Part shown: positions 54,453 through 63,239 of the stretch, one piece after another
Layout of the letters: each line of letters starts with the position of its first letter
How positions within the stretch are numbered: the stretch's first letter is position 1
Source: Verrucomicrobiales bacterium
Lineage (GTDB): Bacteria > Verrucomicrobiota > Verrucomicrobiia > Verrucomicrobiales > DEV007
Reading direction: 5' to 3'
DNA length: 64,000 nucleotides
Assembly: GCA_028047635.1 (NCBI GenBank)
Contig: JAOFXR010000004.1
Coordinates: forward strand, 32,858-96,857
Notes under the pieces: generated by a model
What the model saw: the letters and a program-made list of their open reading frames with translations, nothing else
Told to the model about the DNA's origin: nothing
Database searches by the model: none
Program-made: the position numbers and the translations under genes

Positions 54453-55937
54453 TCAAGCAATCCAGTCGTGAATCACTTTCCCGCCGACATCGGTGAGTCG
54501 GAAATCCCGTCCCTGAAAACGGTAAGTCAGCTTCAAGTGATCGAGACCAAACTGATGCAACATCGTTGCGTGCAAATCATTCGCGTGAACCGGTTTGTCG
54601 ACAATATTCCAACCAATCTCGTCGGTTTCACCGTAGGTCATTCCACCTTTGAGGCCACCACCCGCCATGAGCATTGAGTAGGCGAACGGGTGGTGATCAC
54701 GTCCCGTCACGCCCTGTCTCCCGTTTCGATTTTCACCGAGCGGCGTTCGGCCAAACTCAGATCCCCAGACCACCATCGTTGAGTCCAGAAGACCACGGCG
54801 TTTCAAATCCTTGATCAAGGCAGCGACAGGTTGATCAACGGCACCCGCATTGTATGCCAATTCCTTGTCCAACGAGGAATGCTGATCCCAACTCGCATGA
54901 ACAATATTAATAAACCGGGTCCCGCGTTCCACCATCCGACGAGCAAGGAGGCAATTTCTCGCGAAAGTATCGTAAGTCTGAACACCCGGAAGCGAACCTC
55001 TGAAATTCCCTTCCGGCTCCGGTCTCCCGACACCGTATAGATCCAATGTCTCTTGCGACTCGCCTGACAGATCCACCAGTTCCGGTGCGGCTGTCTGCAT
55101 CCGGTTAGCTAACTCGTAGCTGGCAATGCGGCTCGCGATCTCGGGATCATGCACCTCGCGATACTTCATCTCGTTCAAATCCTTCAGCGCATTCAGTCCC
55201 GAGCGCTGCAACTCAGGCGGGAGCCCTTCCGGATTTTTCAAATTCAACACCGGCGCGCCCTGATTTCGAAACTGCACGCCCGCGTATTTCGACGGAAGAA
55301 AACCCGACTGCCACAAAGTGGATCCGCCCGAAGAACCTCGCCCCGCCGTGAGCACGACATAGCCCGGTAAATTCCGGGACGGGGATCCGAGGCCATAGTT
55401 CAACCATGATCCCATTGTCGGCATGCCAAATCGAGAAACGCCGCACTGCATCAGGAGCTGCCCCGGATGGTGATTGAACTCTTCGCTGTGCATCGACCGA
55501 ATCTTGAGAATATCATCGGCACAACTTCCGAGGTGCGGGAGGAGATCGGAAAACTCCATTCCCGATTGCCCGTGACGTTTCCAGGTTCGGGGGGAACCCA
55601 TGAGCGTGGCTGTGTCAGGCTGGAGGAAAGCAAATCTGGCTTTGTCAGTGAGCTCCTTCGGCATTTTTTGACCGTTCAGCTCATTCAGCTTTGGCTTGTG
55701 ATCAAAAAGATCGAGCTGCGATGGGGCTCCTGCCATGAAGATAAAGATGCAGGCTTTCGCCTTCGCTTCGCCATGGGATTGCAAAGCCTGAAACTGACTC
55801 GCGTCGGCAGCCGTGGCGGCGTTCAACAAGCCATCCTGATTCAGCATCGATCCCAATGCGATTCCTCCCAACCCACTCGCTGAGGTCGTCAGAAATTCCC
55901 GTCTCGTTGCTTCCTGTTTTCTTACAAAAGGATTCAT
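54453..55937 (-). CDS. DUF1501 secreted protein
   Basis: 494 residues with a Tat-type signal (RREFLTTSASGLGGIALGSML). KACIFIFMAGAPSQLDLFDHKP, HSEEFNHHPGQLLMQCG, FINIVHASWDQHSSLDKEL and VVWGSEFGRTPLGENRNGRQGVTGRDHHP mark DUF1501, a sulfatase/phosphatase-fold relative of unknown activity. It is 9 bp downstream of the DUF1549/1553 gene, the standard PVC pair. The two are thought to act together in the periplasm on large molecules; the reaction is unproven. Confidence 0.92.
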   Translation of the reverse strand: MNPFVRKQEATRREFLTTSASGLGGIALGSMLNQDGLLNAATAADASQFQALQSHGEAKAKACIFIFMAGAPSQLDLFDHKPKLNELNGQKMPKELTDKARFAFLQPDTATLMGSPRTWKRHGQSGMEFSDLLPHLGSCADDILKIRSMHSEEFNHHPGQLLMQCGVSRFGMPTMGSWLNYGLGSPSRNLPGYVVLTAGRGSSGGSTLWQSGFLPSKYAGVQFRNQGAPVLNLKNPEGLPPELQRSGLNALKDLNEMKYREVHDPEIASRIASYELANRMQTAAPELVDLSGESQETLDLYGVGRPEPEGNFRGSLPGVQTYDTFARNCLLARRMVERGTRFINIVHASWDQHSSLDKELAYNAGAVDQPVAALIKDLKRRGLLDSTMVVWGSEFGRTPLGENRNGRQGVTGRDHHPFAYSMLMAGGGLKGGMTYGETDEIGWNIVDKPVHANDLHATMLHQFGLDHLKLTYRFQGRDFRLTDVGGKVIHDWIA

Positions 55938-55946
55938 AATTCAGCT

Positions 55947-58900
55947 TTAACTCCTCGTAATAAATTCATCCAAATTCAAAATGACCCGAACCATTGCCGC
56001 CCAGCTCGCTGCTTCTTCAGGGGCGATGCCTTCGGGAACATGCTCGCCCGCAAACTTCTCTGCATCCTCCGGCGCCGATCGGTAATACGAGCGCGCATCC
56101 TCCAGCAAACTGGCTAGCCTTCCCTGCTCTTCCTTGGAAGGCGCACGGGATAGACAAAGTTGAAAAGCGCGCTTCAGCCGCAGATCGTCTCCGTCAGATA
56201 TTTCACGGAGGACTCGCCCCGCAAGCGCCTGCGCGGCCTCCGCGAAGGTATCGTTGTTCAAAGTAATCAGGGCAGCGAGGGGTGTGTTCGAACGCCCTCG
56301 CATTACATTGGTGACGTTTGAGTCGGGGCAATCAAAGGTCATCAAGTTTGGATGCGGAGCAGTGCGTTTAAAAAAGGTGTAAAGCCCGCGTCGGTAGCGA
56401 TCTTCCCCGGGACTGACGACCCACTTAAACGCTGAGTTATAATTCGCATCTGTCACTCCGGGAGGAATCAGAGGAAAGACACTCGGCCCGCCCACTTTCT
56501 GCGAGAGCAGTCCAGCAGCGGAGAGAGAAATATCCCTTACGATTTCCGCCTCGACCCGGAAACGATTTTGACGGGCCAAGAACCGGTTCTTTGGATCCAT
56601 CTCTACCAGATCCGGTCGATGCGCTGAGGATCGCTGATAAGCCTCACTGGCGACGATGGTTTTGATGAGTTCTTTTCGAGACCAGCCGTTCCTGATGAAT
56701 TCCGAAGCGAGCCAGTCCAACAACTCAGGATGTGACGGTCTATCCCCACGCACCCCGAAATCATTCACCGTCGGAACGAGTCCCTCACCGAAAAGATGCC
56801 CCCAAATTCGATTCACGACCACTCGTGGAGGAAGTGGATTCTCCCCACTCACTAACCATTTGCCTAAATCAAGACGGTCGCCAGATTCGCCGCGATGCTC
56901 AATCGGAGGCAGTGACGCGAAGGTTCCGGCAGTGACTTCGTTAAGTGGTTCCTTGAACTCTCCCCGACGAAATACGTGAGTCTCCCGCCGCTCCTTCTGG
57001 CGCTCGGTGATCACCCTAACATCCATACCTGGCTTCTCCGGAACACTCGATTCAAGAGTGTTGAGTCGCTCACCTAACCCTCTTAGTTCTGGATGCCACT
57101 TTGAATAAAACTGATCCAACAGGGTCAGGCCATCGACCTTACCCTCTTGAGTCGTAAGCGTTTCCCGTAGTTCGGTTGGCACGGCCAGTTTGGTTGGAGA
57201 AGTCAAAGCGCTGATGCGGAATTTCCCTATCATGTGCTTTGCTCCATAGTTCTGAACCAGTTGAATTTTAAACGCCTGCGCCTCCTCGCTTTTCGTCAAA
57301 GGCTTCACCAGTCCAAAAATAACCTCGTGTGATTTCCCCGCTTGAGGCCCGACCGCCCAACCGGTCCCGTTGGATCGGGCTTTTACATTGAGGTCGATGG
57401 CTCCATGAGGCTGCCAGTTACCGCCCTGGGTAAAACTCGCTTCCGCGTCACCAAAATAATAACGCTCTCCGTTTACTGAAAGCTGAATCTGATTGAGAAC
57501 AAAATTTCCCTCAGGACTTTTCCCCGGCCCTTGAGAAGGCAGCGATTCATCAGGCATTACCTCAAGTTTGATACCGGTGACCACCATCCCCTCAGGAATC
57601 GTGCCCTCTATGGTATACGTTCCGTCATCGACACTCTTTCCCGCCACGAGAACGGAGAAATCCTTTTTATCCTGAGTAAATTTTACCCCCTTCGGTCCCG
57701 AGAACTTCGCTAAGCCCAGCGGAGCAAACGCCTTCTGCTCCACTGCCCTCTCGATGAGAGCATTTGTCTTCGCTATCATCGCCGGCACTTGAGGGACCAA
57801 CTGAGACTTCGCTTTCGCCAGTTGAGCCTTCACCTCTGCGACATCTTTTTCATGCTTCGCCAAATCCGATTTCCACTTCTCAACCGCTTCTTCGGTGTGC
57901 GTGATCTTGCTCGTGGTTTCGTCACCGTTGTTAAAGTAGGCGAAAAGCTGATAATACTCATCGTGGGTAATTTCGTCGTATTTGTGGGTATGACAGCGTG
58001 CACAACCAACACTGAGCCCGAGCCACACGCTTCCCATCGTCTCGACACGATCCATCACTGCCGCGACGCGCCATTGTTCCTTGTCCGTTCCTCCTTCGGT
58101 ATTGGTCAGGGTCTGGCGATTGAACGCCGTCGCCAATAACTGATCTTCCGATCGCTCCGGCAAAAGGTCGCCGCCAAACTGCTCGATCGTAAACTGATCA
58201 AATGGCATATCAGCGTTAATGGACTCAATGACCCAGTCCCGGTAACGCCAAGCATTCATGCGGTTGTTGTCTTTCTCGTAGCCATCGGAGTCAGCATAGC
58301 GGGCGTGATCCAACCAATGTCGTCCCCAACGCTCGCCGAAGTGAGGTGAGGCAAGAAGGTCATTCACGAGACGGTCGACCGCACTCTCACGATCAGCTTG
58401 GAACCGAGGAAGATTTTCCGCTACTTGTTCGGGATACGGGGCAATCCCCATCAGATCGTAAAAAAGGCGACGAATCAAAGTGATGTCATCGGTGGGAAGA
58501 GACGCTTCGATTCCCTTTTTCTCCAGCGTTTTTGAAACTAGAAAATCGATCGGGGACTGCCCCTCGCTCAATACTTTTTCATCAAACTTCGCCAAATCCT
58601 GATACGCCCAATGCTTCGGCCAATCCGCGCCTTCTTTGATCCATTGCTCAAGCTTGGACTTTTCCACGCCAGTGAGAGGTTCCGCCTTATCCGGCGGCGG
58701 CATCACTTCATCCGGATCTGAAGAATGAATTCGCTCGATGAGATGAGACGCCAAGACATCGCCCGGAACAATCGCTCGACTCCCTGACTTCAGGAGAATC
58801 GAAGCGGGTTCGATCCCGGTAAGCTGAAGCCCTCCTTTCTTATCATCGGGGCCGTGACAAAGCGTGCACTTTTCAGCGAAAATGGGCTGGATATCGTTCA

Positions 58901-58979
58901 CGAAGTCCACTTCAGCGCCGTTCGAACCAGTCAACACACAGATGCTGGCGCAAATCAAAATGACACTGGTCGATCTCAT
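55947..58979 (-). CDS. PSCyt1/DUF1549/DUF1553 protein
   Basis: 1010 residues with a signal peptide. Cytochrome-like PSCyt1 region at the start with CTLCHG (Cys38, Cys41, His42) and SDPDEVMPPPDKAEPLT. DUF1549 about 145-355 (FDEKVLSEGQSPIDFLVSKTLEKKG, RYADSDGYEKDNNRMNAWRYRDWVIE, CARCHTHKYDEITHDEYY). A coiled-coil-like segment and a beta-sandwich about 370-630, then DUF1553 about 715-985 (NPLPPRVVVNRIWGHLFGEGLV, SSNTPLAALITLNN-type end). Four domains in a single exported protein typical of PVC bacteria; it probably binds haem and an unknown polymer. Pairs with the DUF1501 gene downstream. Confidence 0.92.
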   Translation of the reverse strand: MRSTSVILICASICVLTGSNGAEVDFVNDIQPIFAEKCTLCHGPDDKKGGLQLTGIEPASILLKSGSRAIVPGDVLASHLIERIHSSDPDEVMPPPDKAEPLTGVEKSKLEQWIKEGADWPKHWAYQDLAKFDEKVLSEGQSPIDFLVSKTLEKKGIEASLPTDDITLIRRLFYDLMGIAPYPEQVAENLPRFQADRESAVDRLVNDLLASPHFGERWGRHWLDHARYADSDGYEKDNNRMNAWRYRDWVIESINADMPFDQFTIEQFGGDLLPERSEDQLLATAFNRQTLTNTEGGTDKEQWRVAAVMDRVETMGSVWLGLSVGCARCHTHKYDEITHDEYYQLFAYFNNGDETTSKITHTEEAVEKWKSDLAKHEKDVAEVKAQLAKAKSQLVPQVPAMIAKTNALIERAVEQKAFAPLGLAKFSGPKGVKFTQDKKDFSVLVAGKSVDDGTYTIEGTIPEGMVVTGIKLEVMPDESLPSQGPGKSPEGNFVLNQIQLSVNGERYYFGDAEASFTQGGNWQPHGAIDLNVKARSNGTGWAVGPQAGKSHEVIFGLVKPLTKSEEAQAFKIQLVQNYGAKHMIGKFRISALTSPTKLAVPTELRETLTTQEGKVDGLTLLDQFYSKWHPELRGLGERLNTLESSVPEKPGMDVRVITERQKERRETHVFRRGEFKEPLNEVTAGTFASLPPIEHRGESGDRLDLGKWLVSGENPLPPRVVVNRIWGHLFGEGLVPTVNDFGVRGDRPSHPELLDWLASEFIRNGWSRKELIKTIVASEAYQRSSAHRPDLVEMDPKNRFLARQNRFRVEAEIVRDISLSAAGLLSQKVGGPSVFPLIPPGVTDANYNSAFKWVVSPGEDRYRRGLYTFFKRTAPHPNLMTFDCPDSNVTNVMRGRSNTPLAALITLNNDTFAEAAQALAGRVLREISDGDDLRLKRAFQLCLSRAPSKEEQGRLASLLEDARSYYRSAPEDAEKFAGEHVPEGIAPEEAASWAAMVRVILNLDEFITRS

Positions 58980-59097
58980 ACCCTAAGAATGCGATGCCGG
59001 CCCTGATTGGTCAAGACCCGCGACAGAGTAAATTCAGTGTTAGATGACGCCAATTCGCAGGTGCATTCGGGATCCTCGCAGCTAGAATACCGGCTCT

Positions 59098-60981
59098 ATG
59101 ATACGCATTTTCCTTCTTTCGATTTTGACCTTGTTCATCGCGCTCCCTGCTTCAGGAGAGAAGAAACCCAATTTTGTCATCATTTTCATCGATGACATGG
59201 GATACGGGGACATCGAACCCTTCGGCTCCACGGTGAACAAAACCCCCAGCCTCAATCAACTCGCCGCCGAGGGAATGAAACTGACCAGTTTTTACGCGGC
59301 ACCCGTGTGCTCGGCTTCACGCGCTCAGCTCTTAACCGGCAGCTACGCACCTCGCGTTTCCGTTCCCGGCGTCTTCTTTCCCATCGGGGAGAAAGGCCTC
59401 AACCCTGACGAACACACCATCGCCGACTACCTGAAAGAACTAGGCTACGCGACCGCCTGCGTCGGAAAATGGCACCTCGGAGATCAGCCTGAATTTCTTC
59501 CAACAAGCCACGGCTTCGATAGCTATTTTGGAATCCCTTTTTCCAATGATATGCAAAGGGTCTCTACCGAGACAGGGCTGAGAGTCACTCCTTTGCTCCG
59601 CAATGACAAAGTGGAGAAACTAATCGAAGACGAGGGACAGCGCCTCATCACGCGCGAATACACTGAAGAGGCGGTAAAATTCATCGGGGCCAAGGCAAAG
59701 TCCGAAGAACCCTTTTTCCTCTACATGCCCCATTCTGCAGTGCATACGCCGATCTACCCGCATCCCGATTTTGCCGGTAAATCTGACAATGGACGATTCG
59801 GTGACTGGGTCACTGAAGTGGACTGGAGTGTCGGCCAGGTCATGGACGCCCTTGAAAAGCAAGGCGTCGCAGACAATACCCTCGTCGTCTTTACCTCTGA
59901 CAATGGCCCGTGGGCCTCGAAGGGCACCGATGGCGGGGTAGCCACGCCTCTCCGGGGTGCCAAGGGATCCTCTCTCGAAGGAGGCGTCCGCGAGCCAACC
60001 ATCGTTCGGTGGCCCGGAAAAATTGCCGCAGGATCAGAGTCCCACGCCATTTCAGGCACACCCGATCTGCTTCCTACTTTTGTATCTCTGGCAGGAGGAA
60101 GTGTCAAAGAGGACATCAAAATCGATGGCTATGATCTCACGAGTGTTCTCCTCGGCGAAGCAGAAAAGACGGATCGAAAGGCATGGTATTATTTTCAAGG
60201 AAACAGTCTCAAGGCAGTGCGCTCGGGCCCATGGAAGTTGGCGATCGCTTCGCAGGGTCCAGGTATGGGATTAAAAGAAAAACCTGCTGATCTCGCCAAA
60301 TCGGGACGCCTCTACCATCTCGAAAAAGAGATTGGCGAGGTCACGGACCTCTCTGATGAGAATCCTGAGGTCGTTGCCGAGCTCCAGAAACTTGCCGACG
60401 CCATGATCCTCGACATGCAGGAGAACACCCGCCCGGTTGGGTTCGTTGAAAACCCGGTTCCACTCTATCCTCAGGTTGTAAAAGTGAAGAAAAAGAGCAT
60501 GCCCGGAAAACCGGTCGCATGGAATCAGCTGAAGAACGGCTCCGTTTTAGAGCCTCATGCCGCGCCGCAGATCTCGAGAAAAACATTCCAGGTTAGATGC
60601 AAGGTCACGAGTGCCCACAGTGAGCCGCTCAAAGGAGTTATTATCGCTCATGGAGGAAGCGCCGTTGGCTACTCACTTTACTCGACCGGAGAAGAAGTCA
60701 TTTTCTCGCTTCGACACAGTGGCAACGAAGTTTCACAAGTGAAGGCGCCACTCCCTGCTGGTGATTTTTCGGTATCCGCGTCTTTGTTAGCGTCTGAAGA
60801 AATCTCACTCTCGCTTAACGGAAAACTGAAAGGCACCGCGGAGTCTAAGGGGGCTCTCAGAAACCATCCTCAGGAAAATTTCAGCGTCGGTCACGATGAC
60901 AAAAACCCCGTCGATGAGAACGCTCCCGCCGACCCGTTCAACGGAAACATTTCGAACATCAGGGTAATCGTCGGGAAGTAA
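59098..60981 (+). CDS. Secreted sulfatase with C-terminal lectin-like domain
   Basis: 627 residues with a signal peptide. IDDMGYGDIEPFGSTVN near 31-46; active site PVCSASRAQLLTGSY with Cys71, a CxAxR variant seen in other sulfatases; [23 protein letters not shown]. Core ends near 440. About 460-627 is a concanavalin-like beta domain (KTFQVRCKVTSAHSEPLKG, YSLYSTGEEVIFSLRH, DPFNGNISNIRVIVG) that may hold the substrate. Its sequence is close to the sulfatase at 1.2-3.3 kb around the active site but the two have different extra domains. Repeats follow 32 bp after the stop. Confidence 0.92.
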   Translation: MIRIFLLSILTLFIALPASGEKKPNFVIIFIDDMGYGDIEPFGSTVNKTPSLNQLAAEGMKLTSFYAAPVCSASRAQLLTGSYAPRVSVPGVFFPIGEKGLNPDEHTIADYLKELGYATACVGKWHLGDQPEFLPTSHGFDSYFGIPFSNDMQRVSTETGLRVTPLLRNDKVEKLIEDEGQRLITREYTEEAVKFIGAKAKSEEPFFLYMPHSAVHTPIYPHPDFAGKSDNGRFGDWVTEVDWSVGQVMDALEKQGVADNTLVVFTSDNGPWASKGTDGGVATPLRGAKGSSLEGGVREPTIVRWPGKIAAGSESHAISGTPDLLPTFVSLAGGSVKEDIKIDGYDLTSVLLGEAEKTDRKAWYYFQGNSLKAVRSGPWKLAIASQGPGMGLKEKPADLAKSGRLYHLEKEIGEVTDLSDENPEVVAELQKLADAMILDMQENTRPVGFVENPVPLYPQVVKVKKKSMPGKPVAWNQLKNGSVLEPHAAPQISRKTFQVRCKVTSAHSEPLKGVIIAHGGSAVGYSLYSTGEEVIFSLRHSGNEVSQVKAPLPAGDFSVSASLLASEEISLSLNGKLKGTAESKGALRNHPQENFSVGHDDKNPVDENAPADPFNGNISNIRVIVGK

Positions 60982-61013
60982 AATTCCCAAGGCCATTTAC
61001 GAACGCGTGAAAC

Positions 61014-61114
61014 TGTAGCCGGTCGCCGTGAGGCCGGTTCAGAAGCCCAGCGCTTGGAAGCAACAGAATGCCGTCGATCCCCGAACACGTCCGGGGTCAA
61101 GCCCCCCGGCTACA
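61014..61114. repeat. Structured repeat, copy 1
   Basis: 101 bp bounded by the inverted ends TGTAGCCGG (61014-61022) and CCGGCTACA (61106-61114), with an internal CCCCG-AACACGTC-CGGGG hairpin. Shares the same order of segments with copy 2, 128 bp on. It occupies the gap between two plus-strand genes; no coding frame. The rest of 60982-61368 outside both copies shows nothing recognisable. Confidence 0.75.
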
Positions 61115-61141
61115 AGCAAAGCCACGTTCTAGCGTATTACT

Positions 61142-61243
61142 TGTAGCCGGTCGCCGCGAGGCCGGTTCAGAAGCCCAGCGCTTGGAAGCAACCAGAATGC
61201 CGTCGATATCCGAACGCGTTCGGGATCACGCCCCCCAGCCACA
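61142..61243. repeat. Structured repeat, copy 2
   Basis: Starts with the same TGTAGCCGG (61142-61150); its far end is CCAGCCACA, a worn version of the copy 1 end. About 88% of positions agree with copy 1 by eye. The internal hairpin is CCGAA-CGCG-TTCGG; its paired bases differ from copy 1 on both arms, so the fold is kept while the sequence has changed. Confidence 0.75.
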
Positions 61244-61368
61244 GGAAAGACTCAAATTACTCCCTTCGGCGAACCTACAATTGCTACTACTGCTTGAATA
61301 CTTCACCGATTTCTCGAAACTTTTTCAGAGGGCCGTGGTTTACAAAAGTATCCACACGGATCCTCCCT

Positions 61369-62442
61369 ATGAAAATCACGATTCCACTTCTCGCCCTCAT
61401 TGCACTCGCCCCGACGTTGGGACATTCCCAAAAAGGCCGCCCTACTGACATCGGCGCATCGCCACAACCGGTCGGAGAACCGGGAGTGATGTGGTACACG
61501 ACCTGGGACACAGCAAAGGAAGAAGCGAAGCGCTCTAACCGACCCATTTTCTTCATGGCGGCAGCCGCGACCTGCTCCAACATACCCGGCGTGTTCTGAC
61601 CCGGTTATACCAACACGCAGAACAGTTTGTTCTCGACTAAAGAATTTGTTGCCGCCTCCCGTGATTTTGTTTGTGTTAGACTTGAAACCTACGAAAGCAA
61701 AGAACATCAGGATCTGATCCGAAAATTTCTCAACGGGAGGATGGAAAACACAGCCTTCTGTATCCTCGATCCAAACGGAGAAGAGCAACTGACCCGGGCA
61801 AGCCGATCACCAGCAAGTATTCTAGGCGCTGAAGGCAGAGGCCCTGGAGCCGTCAAGGGATCGAACGAAGACGTGATCGCAGAGATGAAAGAACTCGTCT
61901 CAGACTATCGCCTTCGTGGAGATGCCTCAGAGATGGTTCTTCAGGACTTTCACAGTTACCGGCAGGCACTCAACGTCGCTTCCGGAGATCAACGACTACT
62001 CATCTTCGTCGCGGCTCGCCCTCAAGATCAGGAATCCGCACAGAAAATGCTTAAGCCGGTCTTCGCTAATGAGGAAGTGATAGGCCTGTTCCATCTTGAT
62101 TTCGGCGATCCTGAAGAAGATACCAAATGGGCTTCTTCTTTAACGAAACTGAGAAACAAGTCAGGCATCATCGTGATTCAATCAGACGCGTTTGGACAAA
62201 AAGGAGAAGTCTTAGCACAACTCCCTATCACAGCCAAAGCAGCCGAAATCAAAACAGCGCTCCTTCTCGCGAACGAAAAGTTTGCCGCCTCCGAAAAGCG
62301 GAAAGACTATTCGGATCACGTTGCAGAAGGACGAAGAGAAGACATCTTTTTTGAGACCGTGATGCCATTCGGCGAAGACCACGACGGCGACGGGGAAATC
62401 GATGAGCGCCGCGGCAAAGGAAAGGGTAAGGGAAAAAAGTAA
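61369..62442 (+). CDS. Selenocysteine-type thioredoxin-like protein (in-frame UGA)
   Basis: 357 residues if UGA 61597-61599 is read as selenocysteine 77. Start ATG 61369 (MKITIPLLALIALAPTLGHS) gives a signal peptide. PGVMWYTTWDTAKEEAKRSNRPIFFMAAAATCSNIPGVF leads to UGA, then PGYTNTQNSLFSTKEFVAASRDFVCVRLETYESKEHQ in the same frame to 62442. This is the layout of thioredoxin-like proteins (N-RPIFF strand, redox turn, then F-x-C-V-R-L strand) with Cys69 and Sec77 in the redox turn. A second domain follows (QRLLIFVAARPQDQESAQK) and a calcium-type DHDGDGEIDE near the end, then a Gly/Lys tail. A perfect hairpin lies 19 nt after the UGA. Alternative: a nonsense mutation. Confidence 0.8.
61619..61633 (+). 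promoter_or_regulatory. Candidate SECIS hairpin of the thioredoxin-like gene
   Basis: AGAACA (61619-61624), loop GTT, TGTTCT (61628-61633): six perfect base pairs with a three-base loop that includes G, beginning 19 nt after UGA. Size and distance agree with bacterial SECIS elements. Confidence 0.55.
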
Positions 62443-62469
62443 GATTAGACCGCCTTCCGATTTGCAGCT

Positions 62470-63189
62470 CTAGCGCTTCCGCCAAATGTTGACATCATCG
62501 ACGACGGCATTTTTCGGAACCGCGAGTCGCAGAAGCCGCTTAGTCGGATGCGCGATTCCTTCGGACTGAAAACGCGCGAGTTCTTCGCCATCGATCGAGA
62601 GGCTGAGAAGATCGCCCTCGACCGTTACGAGAAGATCATACCATTTCCCAACCTCCAAAGAATGCGGAACGTTGAGGGCCTTGGTTTTCAGCAGCTTGTT
62701 TTGAGACTCGCTAGTGGCCTTCGCTTTTCTTGCCTCCCTTATCTTCAGATCCATATTACCGGTTTTGAGATCCTGTAACTGAATGCTCTTCGTGCTTATT
62801 TTGGCGACGAAAAGATGCCCTGCATGAACTTGCTTATACTGCAGGTCGGCAAAATTGAGCCCGAGACTATCTCCTTGGTTCTCCAACATGAAACGCATCC
62901 CAACCGCTCCATCCTTAAATTCAGCGGGGTGCGTCACGGAAACGCCGTGGTCAGCCGTTTCGTGAATATAAATATACATCGCACCATCGCGAAGATCGAC
63001 CTGCTTGTTTCCCTTCGCCCGGGTCCTGCTGTTCGTGCCCCATCCATTTCCCGGCTGATCTTTAGCCTCTTGCGATTCGGACCGCTCGAAGTCGTCAGTA
63101 AAAATAAGTTCACCCTGCTCTTCCGCTGAAACGAAGGTCATGGTCAGAAGCAAAACGGAGACGGTGAAAAAGAATAGATTTTTGAGCAT
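62470..63189 (-). CDS. Secreted lectin-like (LamG/DUF1080-type) protein
   Basis: 239 residues with a signal peptide. The mature part is a single jelly-roll-like domain: LIFTDDFERSESQEAKDQPGNGWGTNSR at the start, GAMYIYIHETADHGVSVTH, VGMRFMLENQGDSLGLNFAD, LEVGKWYDLLVTVEGDLLSLSIDGEELARFQSEG and VDDVNIWR at the end, as in LamG/concanavalin-type binding domains. It may bind glycan for the neighbouring enzymes. Same strand as, and 50 bp from, the PA14-like gene. Confidence 0.7.
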   Translation of the reverse strand: MLKNLFFFTVSVLLLTMTFVSAEEQGELIFTDDFERSESQEAKDQPGNGWGTNSRTRAKGNKQVDLRDGAMYIYIHETADHGVSVTHPAEFKDGAVGMRFMLENQGDSLGLNFADLQYKQVHAGHLFVAKISTKSIQLQDLKTGNMDLKIREARKAKATSESQNKLLKTKALNVPHSLEVGKWYDLLVTVEGDLLSLSIDGEELARFQSEGIAHPTKRLLRLAVPKNAVVDDVNIWRKR

Positions 63190-63239
63190 GAGGAATCGTT
63201 AAACGAAATGACACTCTATGAAAGTGCTTTTACAAACAG

